A DNA stretch of 64,000 bases from Tomocerus qinae (GCA_020055645.1 CM034547.1:31868513-31932512); one strand, 5' to 3'. Positions 1-14,000 are shown, counted from the first letter of the stretch. Translations and numbers: made by a program. The notes: a model not told the origin generated them from the sequence alone.

Positions 1-1040
1 GACATTAAAAAAATAATGACAGCATAATTCACAACTACGATATTGGTTAGGTTAACACAGCGTTAAACGACCATTTTATTTCACCTTGAAGCGAAGGTGG
101 AGAATAGTTTGTAGTAATAGTAGTAAAAGGAAAAGCTTAGTGTGGATGATTCATTAGTTTTGTTTGTCTATCTTGCATATCTGATCTGTGTGAAAAGAGA
201 GTGACTTGCACGGGAAGTTTCTCCTTTAAAGAAAACTAGCAATGCATGAATTCCAATACGACAAAAAGATGGATTGTTAAGTCCGCAGAATGGGAGCAAG
301 CAGACATTAGACTCACATTCAACAGTCAAGTCAACCAGTGGATTTTTTTCTAGGAAGATCTAAAGAAATCGTTTCAACATACATGCATACATATGTGAGT
401 ACACAATGTTCTTAATATGTAATGCACTTACTTTTCGTCGAAAATTTCCCATGAGAAATTGTAGCAACTATGCACTACAAACAACAGCAGACTGCTGTAT
501 TGCATTACAGCAGCGTACAAAGATTCAACTGAAAGGGATAAAATATTCCTTTACTTATGCATACATGTATTAGTGCTAGACAGAAAATCAAAGGAGTCTG
601 TGCTTACAGAAATGTTTACCAATAAAATGAATTTTTGAATATATATCTAACATAACAAACTTTCTTTAATACACTTCTTGCACTAGACCTAGCATCTTAT
701 GCAAAAAAATTCTATTTTTATGCATCTACTAAATAATGGAAAACCAATTACGTACCTACCTCAAACGTATGTATATTAACTTCTGCAAACGCATACGCGG
801 GATTTAAAAATAGAGGTTAGATTAAATTAGGTCTTGTGTTTCAACGACAACTTGGCTCAATACAGTTGAACTAGATTTCAAGTGCCCCTCCTCGCTACTT
901 TGGATAACTTCTACTAAATAGGTATACATTCTTCTCAGAAATGGATTTAAAGGGATACTATTGTACTTTGAGATGAGTAAATCAAGTAGGTACACAAACA
1001 GACATTATCAGACTCTCAAGTTGGACTGAACAAACTTGAA
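1..1040. other. non-coding stretch, nothing recognised
   Basis: AT-rich sequence with no long open frame on either strand and no recognisable RNA gene or transposon end. It leads directly into the tandem duplication. Confidence 0.6.
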
Positions 1041-1887
1041 ATCTGTGCAAAGGAAACGTAAAACCCAATGCTGAAGCTAAAGAAAGCAAAAAGTAATCCC
1101 CGGAGAACGTTGCACCCAAAAAACAAGCAAGCCAAACAAATTGGAATGCCAAAGAGAAAGTCGTTCCTAATGCACTCTTCTCTGACAGGACTTTGGTTTT
1201 TGTGAGACTGTTATGTATGATGGAGAGTTAGGCAAACCACGTACAGCTCCGGCTGTACACACATCTCTAAGCTTACATTCCATTTCTATTTGAAGCTGTA
1301 ATATTACACATATAACAAATAAACTGGACAAGACATTTATGTGCTACGTACTGTATTAGTTAGCAGAGAAGAGAGTAGTGCAGATAAATGCATTCACATC
1401 ATACATATACCTACGTCCGAAATTGGAAGTTGTCTACCGCAACACACACTCTTATTGTAAATCTGTGCAAAGGAAACGTAAAACCCAATGCTGAAGCTAA
1501 AGAAAGCAAAAAGTAATCTGACAGAAAGAAAAATCTGCACCCAATACAATACAATACAAGCCAAATTGGAATGCCAAAGAGAAAGTCGTTCCTAATGCAC
1601 TCTTCTCTGACAGGACTTTGGTTTTTGTGAGACTGTTATGTATGATGGAGAGTTAGGCAAACCACGTACAGCTCCGGCTGTACACACATCTCTAAGCTTA
1701 CATTCCATTTCTATTTGAAGCTGTAATATTACACATATAACAAATAAACTGGACAAGACATTTATGTGCTACGTACTGTATTAGTTAGCAGAGAAGAGAG
1801 TAGTGCAGATAAATGCATTCACATCATACATATACCTACGTCCGAAATTGGAAGTTGTCTACCGCAACACACACTCTTATTGTAAAT
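1041..1887. repeat. recent 420-bp tandem duplication, two copies
   Basis: The unit 1041-1460 is repeated directly from 1461 to 1887. From the shared word AATGCCAAAGAGAAAG to the end of the unit, more than 300 bp, I see no difference between the copies. Each copy carries the near-palindrome GTACAGCTCCGGCTGTAC. The only difference is a patch after AAAGTAATC: copy 1 reads CCCGGAGAACGTTGCACCC and copy 2 reads TGACAGAAAGAAAAATCTG followed by three ATACA-type units. The patch shifts the copy spacing from 420 to 425 bp. There is no coding potential. Near-identity means either a very recent duplication or an assembly artefact (two haplotypes laid end to end). Confidence 0.9.
1517..1557. repeat. patch in duplication copy 2 matching 1963-2002
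   Basis: This segment is absent from copy 1 of the tandem duplication. It shares 22 bases (1517-1538) exactly with 1963-1984, and both are followed by AATACAATACAATAC (1543-1557 and 1988-2002) after a short variable stretch. So the duplication carries a piece of its own downstream flank, as expected from template switching or gene conversion. Confidence 0.8.
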
Positions 1888-4800
1888 GGGGGTTGAAAAC
1901 ACTGTACAGAGAGTATATCAATAGATATAGTATTTACAGATGCACATCATAAACGCAGTAAGTCTGACAGAAAGAAAAATCTGCCCTAATACAATACAAT
2001 ACACCAGTGTAAGTGGCACAGCAGCATACAGATGAAAGAAATCAGGGGAAAGTCTGTTTCGGGCATTGAACGGCCTAATAGGAAAAACTAACAACAAAAA
2101 CCGCAGACGAGATTGGAATTGGCAAGACTGAGTGGAGGGAAAACAATGCAGACAGAAAGAAATGAAAATAATCCAACGTTTTGACAATTCGTTTGGATAT
2201 TTCCTATTTACAGAATGGTCTCAAGGGTACCTTTTCCCTATTTCAAGAGACATAAGAATATTGATCTGCATTAATTACAGAATCAGTAAGAGATACCAAA
2301 CAAAGAACCTGATTACCTTGTTATTATTAATTAACTATATTTTACCGAAGGCATTTTGCTACTTAGCATTATTATTGTGTCTACAGATTATCATTTTAGG
2401 ATCATGTATCCAATGTTATAATCTGAGAATATCTGAACGAGTGTCCATTTTATGGGTGTAACAAAATACCTAATGTCACGATAGTAAGACAGCCGGTGCA
2501 TTTGCGTGATACTTGAGTAAAAAATCGTTATGAGGACAGAGAGCTCTATATTTAGTGGTGGAAAGGTAGGAATAGAGCTAATAAAAGTAACCTTCAACTT
2601 TGAATGCAGTAGCAGGATAGATAAGATAACATTACGTAACAGGATACACCTGACATACTCCGTCCTGTACAATGGGACTAGTCAATGGCCAAGAAACTCA
2701 TTAAATCCATAAAAGTCATTGCGAGTGTGTATGTATCAGTGTTAGGAAGGAAAGTGGAGGAGAGGGGAGAAGAGACATGTACGTAATGTAGCAGTTAGAG
2801 CATATGGAGAGATTTTAGGTCTTTCGGCAATTTTAATGAAGTCATATTGTCGCCTCAATCGTCCGCGTAAGAGATGCTCAGGGATTTTGAAATGACAAGA
2901 AGTAGTAAAGTAAACCATTGACAAAGTCAATTGCTATGAGTACTGCAGCAGTATGTAATAGGAAGATATTTTGTGTGTACACATGCAGCTAATATATAAC
3001 TTTATAGAGTAAAAAAGCCAAAATCAAAGGAAAGGTTGACGGCAATTTCAAGAGTATATAAATGGTCGTAAAAATGGAGAAACGCAATATGTACGCACGA
3101 TGGAACACAATGAAAGTGACTGGGGAAAAGGAAACTAACACTTGTGCGCTCTTTACAAAAACTACTACATGCTTACACTTACTTCTTAAACGCACCAGCA
3201 CACGCACTTTCTTACGTATTGTATGTAGTACTTATCTGTAGGAGTACACTACATACGTGAGAGTATCTACTAAGGAAGCAACTGTAAAAGAAAGTTTTTC
3301 TGTAGCCGTTTTGTACCTACTACTATACATTTATGATGTCTACAAGGACATATAAACCACCCACAAGGTACAGACACACAATAATAGTATACAGACGAAG
3401 AAAAGAAATATATCGTATAAATACTAGTGATATAGTAGTAAAAAGAAAACCAATAACGCAACGCCTTGGAGGACGGAGCTTTCCGCTGAGAATATTAGTA
3501 TTACGACACGATACTACAGGCAGACGAGAGACAAAATGTTGTTTGATGCGTGCCTACAACTTCTCATCTGTTCTTAGGAAAAAACGAGAGAAACAACGGT
3601 ACTGTTTAGAACATGCAATACTAAAAGATTTGATGGAACCTCGTCCCATTGTTAGTAACACAAGCACCATTCTCGACACTGTATGTTTAGAGACAGAGTT
3701 ATATAGCAGTGCAGATGACTACTCTACTAAATGTAAAGAAAAGCTAGAGTAAACTGAAAAGAATCATAACAATAACAGTAAATAAAAGCATTCTAGCGTG
3801 ATACATATTTGTTTCTGCTTTCTTGTGGTTTCCCTTCCCTTGCTTTCCTGTGGCATCACTCGTCTGTCTCTAGTAATCTACAGGGTTTCATGTCTCACTG
3901 AGCAAAGCAAAATTGTTCTTTGTCAGACCCTGTAGTTAGAATTGTATATCTTGCAAGCTAATATCTAGAATACATTCTGCACGGAAAGAATTATCTCCAA
4001 GCGAATTAACTTCAGAATTTTCTAAAATTCAGTCCATGTGATATTAAATAACATACATAATATATAGTCCAGATGTACTATAGATATTCTAACCTACAAA
4101 GAGATTGCCACAAGACATAAATAACTCAGGTTCACAGACGAACAAAATGAAAACACCTGGAGAAAAGTGTATCAAGGTGGGCATTATGATAGAACTAGAT
4201 TTAGATAGTTAACCCCTTTAAAGAATGAGTAAGGGAATTAATTGAATATATTATGCTAATTTCGACTTTTCCACTGTGTAAAGTGAACTTTCTCCAAGCA
4301 TGTCATATCATAAAGAGTTCCAGGCCGTGGTCGTATGTAACCATCTAGAAGTGACAGCTGATGTCTTTGCCGTCTGGCACACAGTCATCCACCCGAGACT
4401 CTACTTACCTCAATGGCTTTAATAATATTACCCCCAGCTATACACACCTCTATATCTTTCTAAATTCTACACTCAGATCTATGTCGTTTGGACAAATATT
4501 ATATGTACATAGGTGCAAATACCTATTAAATAGGTATGACAGAAGCACAGGCTCCTTGGGGCGCTCACATTAAAGTCCCGACCCACGTATGATATGTTGT
4601 AATGGAAGAAGTGGGTAGCCAAGTCAAGAGCAAGTACCCCTCCCACAATCAGACAAGATAGATCATTATCATTATGAAACTTTGGAAACTACTGACTGAA
4701 CTGAATGCAAAACTCATTACTTTGTACGTACTAAAAGACTCTTCTCAACTCTCTTGCCAACAGTTATAAATAAAACAGAAGACGAGATCGTTAAACATTG

Positions 4801-7800
4801 CATTAGACTAAGTTTTGCATTTTATGTAAGGACAGGAAGGTGCCACTACAAAGGGACACAAGTAATGATCCAACGAAAGCTCTGGCCTTGGCTTCCAAGA
4901 ATTATTAGTAGATAAAGAAATTGAAGCAAACAACTAAAATAGACTTCATTGCAAATATCAGTAAATAGAATTGACATTTGTTTGAATGCTTTCTCAACGC
5001 CTCCACTCTGTTTACGTTTCGCAATGTCAAAGTTGTTTACGAAAATTGATACAAATAGATGTTTGTTTGAACATTTAAATGTTGATTTAATAATACAGAT
5101 GTAACAGAAAGAGATGTACATCAGGATTGATGTTATTGCATGCACAGCGTATTTCATTCGAAAAGTTTCTATAGTTGAGTTCAGATACATACAGATATTT
5201 ATTTAAAATTGATGAATGTCTGCCGGGATTTTGCGCTGCTGTTGGTGCACCATGGTACTTCCTGTGATCTGCTCCTGTATAAATGTAATAATGATGTAAC
5301 ATGCAAAGAGTTGAATTGTAATAGCTTCAATTTCCACAATTCACAGTATGCATAAGTAGGTATTGAATGTTTACTTGATTCTAGAATGTATTGCGAATAC
5401 ACTTCATGTTGAAAACGACAATAACTAGATGAATATTTGTGGAGAGTGTATGGGTGGTACTTTGTATGTATAAAGATAGAGGTAGTAAATCTGGGTTTAG
5501 TGACTGTCACTGCTCTGATTGGAGAAAGTCGCAGTTGGATAACATATTTTGCAAAAATTGAAAGGTCTATGGTGGAGAGAAAGAAAAAGTCAATATAATG
5601 TACGTTGATGCATGTTGGGTTTACCACTGAATAGTGGTATAAGAGACGTAAGTAGTGATGCAGAATGTACATGAAACGAAGCATAAGAACGTGAAGGAGG
5701 CAGCGAAACGAAAACAATGTGTAAGGCATCATGTGGCTTGTAGTAAAGTGAGGGGTGAAATCCTCGGTTTAGATTTGTAAATACACCTGTGACAAGGGGA
5801 GCTTGAGGAAATAACAAAGCTGTCATGTCATGTCATTTGTCGACTTGACTTTTACTTTGGGGACACAAAAGCCAGCTAACCTCCCTCGTGAATGAGGAAA
5901 CATAGTTCACTATTCGGAATCGTGCGTGGAACGTGTGCGAGACATCACAGTAGTCCTTGTCCTGTTATATATGTGTCTCTGGATATTTCTCTGGCAGCTG
6001 GTAAATAATATTAGAGTTTGACTGAGCCGTCATCATTACACAATAGAGCTGGAGTAATAGGGAATAAACTCGTATTATGTCAACACGTTGGTATATCATC
6101 ATTTGTACGGTGCCGCCCATGCAATCAGGAACCTATTAAAGACTTTACATACCACAGCACAGTGTAATATTTCCCCTTTGTGCAAGTGTATTCAATTAAG
6201 TGTTCGTATGACACAAAGGAAATATGAAACATTCATTACTAACTTCCACATACCTGCTCCAACAACGTTTTGTTATGCAGCCTACGTACGAACATGTATT
6301 TCTCTGGGTGAAAGCATAATACAGTTCGTGGAGAAAGGGAGGACTGCATTAAAAGGGGAATTTCCCATTTTCACTTGACTGCACTTGACTTTCAATCGAT
6401 TTTTATCCAAATGACAAATCAAATCCACAACAACTAGTAGTACACCAAACTTTACTGCTTTTGAATTTGGAAAAACTTTCTACTTCTTCCCACGATAAAT
6501 AAAGTATGACTGGAAATTAATAAGAATAACTTGGTAAGTAGCAAGTTGTAAGTCAAGGGAAAGTTTTTTTTTCCTTTGAAAAATGGATTCTCATTGAAAT
6601 TTCTGATGTTAGAGTAAATAATTACGAAGAACTTATTGAAAATATAAGTAGCAACAATATATTATGCTATCTTGTTTAAAAATTCTGAGGATAGAGCACT
6701 TGGAAATAGTTATTGACAATCCTAACAATAGTTTGTGTAACAAGCCTTAGAGCACGCTAAAGTTGCCAGATACTTACTAAAACACGTAAAAGTTTGCATG
6801 GAAAATTTTCTTCTCGCAGACATTCATGAATGCAATGTTTAGATTCTCCATCTTTTTTCTGGGAAAAATCAATTCATTGCTCTCGCTAGTGAAGAGATGC
6901 ACTAACTTTTCGGAGTAATTGGCTACCATAAAACTCACACAGGCAGAGGTAGACACAAGTTTTTTAATCTAAGATTAGTTTTCTCAGAAAGAAGCTTTTC
7001 TTCTTAAAAATGAATATATTTAAGTAAGAGACAAAAGTCAGCGGCATATGGCAACAAATGCTGAAAGTGAAAGCAAGAAGAGAAAGTCAACTAAGACACG
7101 TATAATTTAACTGATTCTCATTTCTATTTTTCTTCAACGGGACGTTTACCGTGAATGCGTTTCTCTTTGCTGTGTGTATTCCTTAACTTTTCATTCTTTT
7201 TAATCCATACAAGAAGAAAACTAACGAACTGCGTCGTTGGAAAAGCATAAGAAGGAATGATTTAAATCACATCATGTGAAACGGAGACGTAATGGCTTAG
7301 CTTTGTCAAATCGCCTTTTCCTTCACTCGTCCAACTATTCTCACTTTCACTTTAGATTATAATGGTCTTTCTTTGACAGAGAATAAACCTGAGCACCACT
7401 TTTCACTTCACACTTTATGCTTTTTCTTGATATCACTCTCATACTCCTCCGTCTGTCCGTAAATCCCATAATTCAAACTTCTAAATGCATTTGATGATAA
7501 AAATATATATTATTAACTATACTTTCCAATACCCATGTACATATAACCATACTATTCCCCAACCTTCTATTAAACTCAACTCTAGACAAAATTGCGGAAC
7601 AAAAATACGTGCACCAGTAGTGGTGTGAAATTATTATCACTTTCACTTATACTTATGCCATTTGGCAACTGTGCACTTAAACTTCCAACATACACTACCC
7701 TCTCATAATAAATGTCTATATCTAAAGTGCTATATAAAAAGCATTAATCTCTACAAATTCAAAGGATAAGCTTCCTATACAATCACATCATTATATTTAT

Positions 7801-10102
7801 AATTAAATAAAATGTCTCTCTGAATAGAAACTGACTTGTATTTCTAGGATTACATCCTCTATGTAGATCTCATCATACAAACCATAATCTTACACTGTAA
7901 AATTTTCTGCATCTACCCTAAATGCCAAAAAGTAATGAAACGAAAATTCACTACTTACAATAAAGTTGCATCTATGAACATCATCTAATGTTGCATGAAA
8001 AAATTGGTAAAATCTATTCTAAACTAGTTCAAATATACTAGTGGAGTAACACATGCCAATAGTTTATCCTGCCCTATGGCAAGTTGTAAGGAACTCCTCG
8101 TTTAAGACATATAAAAGTAAATCCCATACTGCCGTAAAAAAGGGAAAGGGTAAAATAATGAGAGTGATGGTGAGATGATTGAACTAACAATAAGACGTCT
8201 TATGTCTTCCTTCAGACAAATCAGAATGATTCCAATATATAGGAACCCTCTCTATATACTATAAATCTTTACGGTTCTCCGTTCTATTACCTTTTTCTAA
8301 AACATGACACGCACCGTATATTAATATATACCGCACACCCAAAGCCACATCCGTAATACTTCCTTCTACGATCGAAATTTCATATAAATATAGAAGAAAA
8401 AGAAAATATATAGAGAACACATCCTGACAACAAACCTTTTCCTTGTACCTTAGTAAATCTGTCTGTAGACAGGAGCGACAACTAAACCAATCATATATCT
8501 TGGAATATCATATTATCTTAAATACTATATAGTAGACTATACTTACCCAAGCAGTATGCTGTCACGTAACTAAAAGAATTCAATATGACCATATATAAAT
8601 CTGTATAAAACTATAAGCACCAATAGACTATTTTATAGGTACAGCTACTTGGTACACATCCAAAGTATGAGAGTTAAGGCCGCGAGAAGACAGTGATAGA
8701 GTTGCGGGGGTTTCGGTTTTCAATCTTATTCAACGGACTGGAGGGATTTAGCTTTGGTGGAGCAGAATAGGCTTCTACCTTTTTGTTTTCTTTTTTTGAG
8801 CATTTTCCGTTTTTCGGTTTGATGTACCTACATTCACCTTTATTTTCATCATGGCTTAAAGGGAATAATAACATTACCCGGAACAGCTCAAGTAATTATT
8901 ATATGAAAAAGTAATGAAGGTAGACTACTTTTCAAAATTGACACTCTTGTTTGTCACCAAATAATTTAGGGCATCAGATTAGGTAGTTGTTGCCCTAAAT
9001 AATAAATAGCCTGAAAGTAGAGGACAGGTGATGTATAGGTAGGTAGATAATGCAGTAAAGAATTAAGTCTAGCTTGTAGGTAATTGTAATATTTACAGCG
9101 GAAATCCCCACGTAATCTAAAGCCCTCGCCAAAATGATGGAGGAGATGGAATAGAATGAGAAGGAGGTAGTCAGATCAGATTGTTCTCGGCTGACGACTC
9201 TGTCCTGGGTGTCTATGTACTCTCTCTCCCTCTCTCTATGTATGTATGTAGAGTATGTAGAGTAGCGTGGAGTAAAATGTCATGGCAGAGTAGTTGGACT
9301 GAGGATGCATGTAAGACAGTGTTGCGTTGCGGTCATGAGAGGAAGGCATGTGATATGTCTTCATCCTTTCGGGATTTGAGACAAAACTCTTGTGTCGTTT
9401 GCCAAGAAAAGGACCATGCAGAGAGAAACTCTTTCTCCTCGCTTTGCTTGACTTAGCTATCGTCCTCACCACACACAAGAGAATTTCCTTCTTTTCTAGG
9501 AAAAATGTCTAGAATTTGCTCATCTGTTCCTGTTCTGGTAGGTCTTTATTCCTAACTCATCCTATCTATTAGTATATGCCATCAACCTACAAATGGGCTC
9601 TATAAAGCGTGCCAAGAAAATCCATATGACTATTACGGCTATCTGCAGAGAAACAGAATCGTCATTGTGTCTTGCGATTAGTTACACACAACTGTTTGTA
9701 AGTCGACTGAAATAAAATGCTTATCTATGTAATATTCAATAGTAAAAGAATAATTTAATGATTTTCCTCATGGGAAATCAATTACAAGTGGTAATTAAAG
9801 ACTGACACACATTTTTCATGTTTATTACAGGAAAAGTGAAATCGATACAAGCATTCACATACGAGTATGTAGTAAATCATAATTTAATTGTTTGACAGAC
9901 ACGATAAATCCCATGATACAGTTACAAACGAGAAAAACGGATTCCTACCGATATATAGGTCAGAAAAATATATACCGGTTTATAGTTGGTTTATCCTGGA
10001 TCTTATTATTAAACTGTATCATGTAATTACATATTATGTAGTTTTAGTGTACATTATATATAGCGTCTGACGACTCTGGGGAAAAGGCTCACGTATTCTC
10101 CA
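1888..10102. other. long gene-free stretch
   Basis: No gene is supported. The two longest open frames (minus 5199-5732, plus 3333-3752) have tyrosine/histidine/serine- or arginine-rich composition, no known domain and no splice context, so I treat them as chance. The stretch 7480-8640 is particularly AT-rich. A short CT tract followed by (TATG)n lies at 9220-9250. No tRNA or rRNA signature was seen. Confidence 0.55.
9220..9250. repeat. microsatellite: CT tract plus (TATG)n
   Basis: A run of CT dinucleotides interrupted by CCC passes directly into three and a half TATG units. Confidence 0.85.
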
Positions 10103-10984
10103 CTAATCACGCGATCGGAGGGATCGGTTAAATCTCCTGGTAAGCAAATGATCACTGGGAGCTCTCGTGCTCGTGTAGTGCGTGAAATGAACAGGTCGGC
10201 TGAACTTATTTCGGGGAATCTCGTCTTCATCGACAGGGAACTCAGTTTTTGTAAGCCACTTGGGACCCTCTTTCGAGCGAACAGACTTGGAATCGATATC
10301 CATGTCCATGGCTTTTCTATTGATCTCATATTGTACTCGACGGATTGGATTTGTCAACTGCCACTCATTATGAACCAGCTCTGTAACATCTGGCTTGAGA
10401 TGAGGCCGCCTCATCAGCCTTGACATTTCATTTTCAAAATTCCATCCAGGATTCAATCGAGGTTGGTAATGTTGACTGAGTTTGTGGTAGTCGGTTAAGG
10501 CCGAGTTGGCAATCTTGCTCGCGCTCTCACTCTCTTTGAAAGCGTTACAAAGGTGACAATGAGTGCTTCCTCTCACAAGTTGTCTGATCGAGCGCCCAAT
10601 GTCGTCTTTCAATTCCTCCGACTTTGCCTCAATCTCATTCATTGTTCTCGTTTTGATGTAATTCTTTTCCACTTCATCTGTCGGTGGCAGCTGATAGGTT
10701 ATGGGCACATAAGTTGCATAAGCACCGTCATCTTCGTCCAAATCCACATCCAGACAACGAGCACGATTGTGATTCCGAGTCACAAGTCGATTTTCTGGCT
10801 CTTCCGAATTCAACGGAGAAATTGCAGCATTTGAAGGCTGCCATGGCAGAGGATAGTCGTAAGGAATTTGAAATTCACGAGGAAGCACTACACGCCCTGT
10901 CGTTGGAGAACTTTTGTATGTGGCATAACTAGGCAGATCCAACTCCGGGTCCAAAACGTGTCTTCGTGGCTTGTAAGTCCCCAT
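10103..10984 (-). CDS. uncharacterised intronless 293-residue protein
   Basis: Complete frame from ATG (10984-10982, context GAAAATATGG with A at -3) to TAG (10105-10103), the only long frame in the window with protein-like composition throughout. I do not recognise the family. There is no signal peptide and no membrane segment, so it is probably cytosolic or nuclear. The N-terminal ~60 residues are proline/tyrosine-rich (PSYATY, PREFQIPYDYPLPWQP). An acidic patch DVDLDEDDGAY lies at 79-89, a charged, likely helical stretch at about 103-138, a single CHLC pair at 143-146, and a basic C-terminus rich in R and S (RSLRSRD). A lone CxxC is not enough to call a zinc finger. The base composition is clearly richer in G and C than its surroundings. 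A good 3' splice site 86 nt upstream suggests that a 5'UTR exon lies further away. No AATAAA is visible close behind the stop. Being intronless, it could be a retrogene or a single-coding-exon gene nested in a larger intron. Confidence 0.75.
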   Translation of the reverse strand: MGTYKPRRHVLDPELDLPSYATYKSSPTTGRVVLPREFQIPYDYPLPWQPSNAAISPLNSEEPENRLVTRNHNRARCLDVDLDEDDGAYATYVPITYQLPPTDEVEKNYIKTRTMNEIEAKSEELKDDIGRSIRQLVRGSTHCHLCNAFKESESASKIANSALTDYHKLSQHYQPRLNPGWNFENEMSRLMRRPHLKPDVTELVHNEWQLTNPIRRVQYEINRKAMDMDIDSKSVRSKEGPKWLTKTEFPVDEDEIPRNKFSRPVHFTHYTSTRAPSDHLLTRRFNRSLRSRD

Positions 10985-11070
10985 ATTTTCAATACTTACT
11001 TAACTAGTAGCAGTAGAAGAAGTGAAACTATTTAACAATAAAATCAGTTACTTCTTGTATTTTTATTTCT

Positions 11071-11089
11071 ACTGTAAAAAAAGTTAACA
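11071..11089 (-). promoter_or_regulatory. candidate 3' splice site before the 10103-10984 gene
   Basis: On the minus strand, TTAACTTTTTTTACAG ends at 11072, with a TTAAC branch-like word and a pure T tract. An exon starting at 11071 would give an 86-nt 5' untranslated leader before the ATG at 10984. The feature is inferred from consensus only. A strong donor-like word (GTAAGTATT) also sits a few bases before the ATG and is unexplained. Confidence 0.45.
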
Positions 11090-14000
11090 AAGAATACTGT
11101 AAGTACAAACCTGTAAAATATTCACTCTCCAAGAGTAGTACTAAGTAGAGAAGAGTTGTCGTAGAAAGTTCGATCGAGACTGTTCTCAACAAATTCCTTA
11201 ACACCGAGCAAAGTCTATTTTCTGCTAAAGTCTGTTTACTTTAATTCACTAGTGGTTTGGTTCCATTATGATACACTCTTTTCGTATTCTGTTTCTGCTC
11301 TGCCCCTCTGCCTTCCCAGCCCATTACAATTATCTATTGTATGATATTTATTTTTAATCTTGGCTCTAGCTCAAATCTGCTGTGATTTAGGAAAAGAATA
11401 AAGAACTTATGCATGTGTATTTAGGTGAATGGGTTGCTAATGCATGAGGCACAGTAACACACATACACAGTAAATAACTGCCTAATACCAGAGCAGTAGT
11501 CTATTCACGAAATCCTAACCATTTGGTAACCAGATTGCCCTAATTGTATTTTTCGATGAATTTCATTTTACAAGATTCGTCCGTTCGTCCTAGTTGTAGG
11601 CCAAGGTTGAAGACAAATTCTGTTTCCTTTGCATTCGGAACTGAAATAGACTCCTCTTGTCATTCAGGGCACATTCACTGACTCTCAGACGTCATAAAAT
11701 GCTACAGCATTGTAATGTACGTAATGCACTACTTCCCTATTAACACTCGAGCAATAATACATACATTGAATGCCCGAGCTGTACTTACTTACGATTTGTA
11801 AAACCCACATAAAAACTCGCTAAGAAGAAAGAAGAATAGACAAGTTGCCAAAAAGATAACTAAAATCTTTTAGTGCACTCTACAGTGCTCCAGACCGTAA
11901 TATTATAGACATATATCACAGTATACACCTAAGTAACTATATAGAGTACTTATCCATACCTATAGACAAATGTCTTTGCGAGTTAAAGTGAGGTTTTATG
12001 TATAGTTGTTCTATATCGATAAGTTCACACAATTTAATATCTAAGCAATACGTATTACAGAGTGCCAGTTCAGATCAGAGTAATTCCACACTATTTGTTA
12101 GTCTTTTTCTGACGTTGATGTTGACAGTGCAACGGAAAAGCCCTGTCAAGTTTCAACTAAATAAATATATCTTCTGTGGATATCCATCATGTGAATAGAA
12201 CCTTTTTTCATCTTCTGGAAAGTGCATGTGGGTGGTATTAGCTATCAGTATGGCATTGTGCTCCTGGTTAATACGTACTAAAAGACACATGAATTATACT
12301 GACTATATAGTACCTACTTAGTACTTATTATTATGTATGTACTCCACTACTTGTAGGAAGTATATAGATAATAATTCCAACTTGGCCCTGATTTATATCC
12401 ACATAAAACTAAACTAAGACTCCTAAAACACGAATTTGAATACATTCTGCTCAAATGCAAATGTAAAATAATAACTCTTATCAGAAACGAGGATAAAAGT
12501 CTGCACAGTCATTTGTGGAATTTGGAATGAATCCCCCGTCTTAAGTTAATCAAGTGCTACTACATACTCCACTAGCCACATTCACAAAGGATTACTTCAC
12601 ACACTTCTCTATAAAATGCAACAAACCTATCTTCTAATCTTTTGGCTTACTGATCTACATATACAAACTTCTTTCCAGATGAGGAATTTATTTCTCTGCA
12701 AAGGAAGGCTTCATGTCATAACCACCGTATGCGCATAAATTATTTTTTTTATAACAAAATGTTTTGACTTCAACAATCAAAACGTTAATACACATCTTTG
12801 TGATTCGATTACTAGTACTCAAATTGTTGACTGCACATCACAGCAAATATCAAAACAATTGTCTTGTAAATATAACAGTGGAGTTTGTATGCATTGTCCT
12901 CTATTTGAGGAGTATTTGTTTGCTTCAAAGGATGAAGAATTAACTGCTATACATTATTATTAACAATTTTCATCTGTGTGAAGTATACTAAATGAACACT
13001 AACTTCCTAGACAGCTCTTAATAATAATACTAACGATTAAGTATATATGTACTTGTATGTATATATTATTATTTCTAGAAAGTCAAAAGTACCACCAGTC
13101 GAGTAATTCCAGTGAACATTGACAGGGTAATCATTCCACTATTTTATACTATTTTGTTATATATGACTTTGTAGTATATACTATTATTTTGTTAAACCAT
13201 TATTAAATAAATTAAACAGCCATTATCTGTAATATTGATATTTGTGCGGAACACCAAAAGCTAAACGTCTAAATGCGGGTAAGCGTAATGACTGCTAAAA
13301 GGGTGCGTGCATTTAATACCCAAAGTCACTAAAGGTGTAAGAGGGTAACATGATGGCCTGATTTCAACCACCACGCACGGTACGACTTTACGTATAATAG
13401 TACAATATTATTACCTACTTAGAGACAGATTTTAACTTACTAGGAAGGTATAATGATAGCTTGCAATGTTGCATGTTCGCAGAAATAAGTCTTTTCAAAC
13501 ATCAAAAGTGGAGCATAACGTTATTGATTCGATGTTTATATCAAACCTTCATATGGAATGATACCAAAGGAAGTACCCTTCTTAGAACGAAGGTATGGAG
13601 ACTGAGCTATGAATGAGCACCAACGCATAACGGTGAGCAACTAAATGGATGGAAGATATTTGACATGCGACTTGAATAACTATAGATCTCTGTCTTTGAT
13701 ATGTCCTATTTACATTGAAGTGGATTTCAAAATTTTTAATTCGCTGTGTTCATTCGATGAAAATGAAATTTAAAATTAGAAACTTGCAATGAATTTTAAT
13801 TCTTTATGTAATTTATGATATTTCTGAGATTGTCTGAAGCAGGCATTGCTAGACAGGCCAATTAATGATAAAATAAAATGGACAGTTAAAACATATATGT
13901 TCCCAATTTCAAAACCACAAGGTGGTTACGGTTGCACTCTCCCACTGACACATTAAATAGGTATCAAGGGTCTAAAGAACGGTATCGGATAAGCAATCTA

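Noticed and set aside
3333..3752. 139-codon open frame on the plus strand
   Set aside because: Length expected about once by chance. Arginine-rich patchwork without a recognisable motif.
4403..4410. Strong donor GAG followed by GTAAGTAGAG on the minus strand, with a 17-codon open stretch before it
   Set aside because: No acceptor with a pyrimidine tract upstream. Isolated donor words occur often by chance. The same applies to the donor at 17014 (minus).
5199..5732. 177-codon open frame on the minus strand
   Set aside because: Rich in Y, H, S, L and F, as expected from stop-poor AT-rich antisense; no domain, no splice context. Overlapped by other open frames on the same strand. Roughly at the edge of chance for 64 kb.
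11571..11582. CAAGATTCGTC, matching the terminus of the 62.1-kb miniature element
   Set aside because: Only the first 11 bases agree and there is no second end or target duplication nearby. Chance match.
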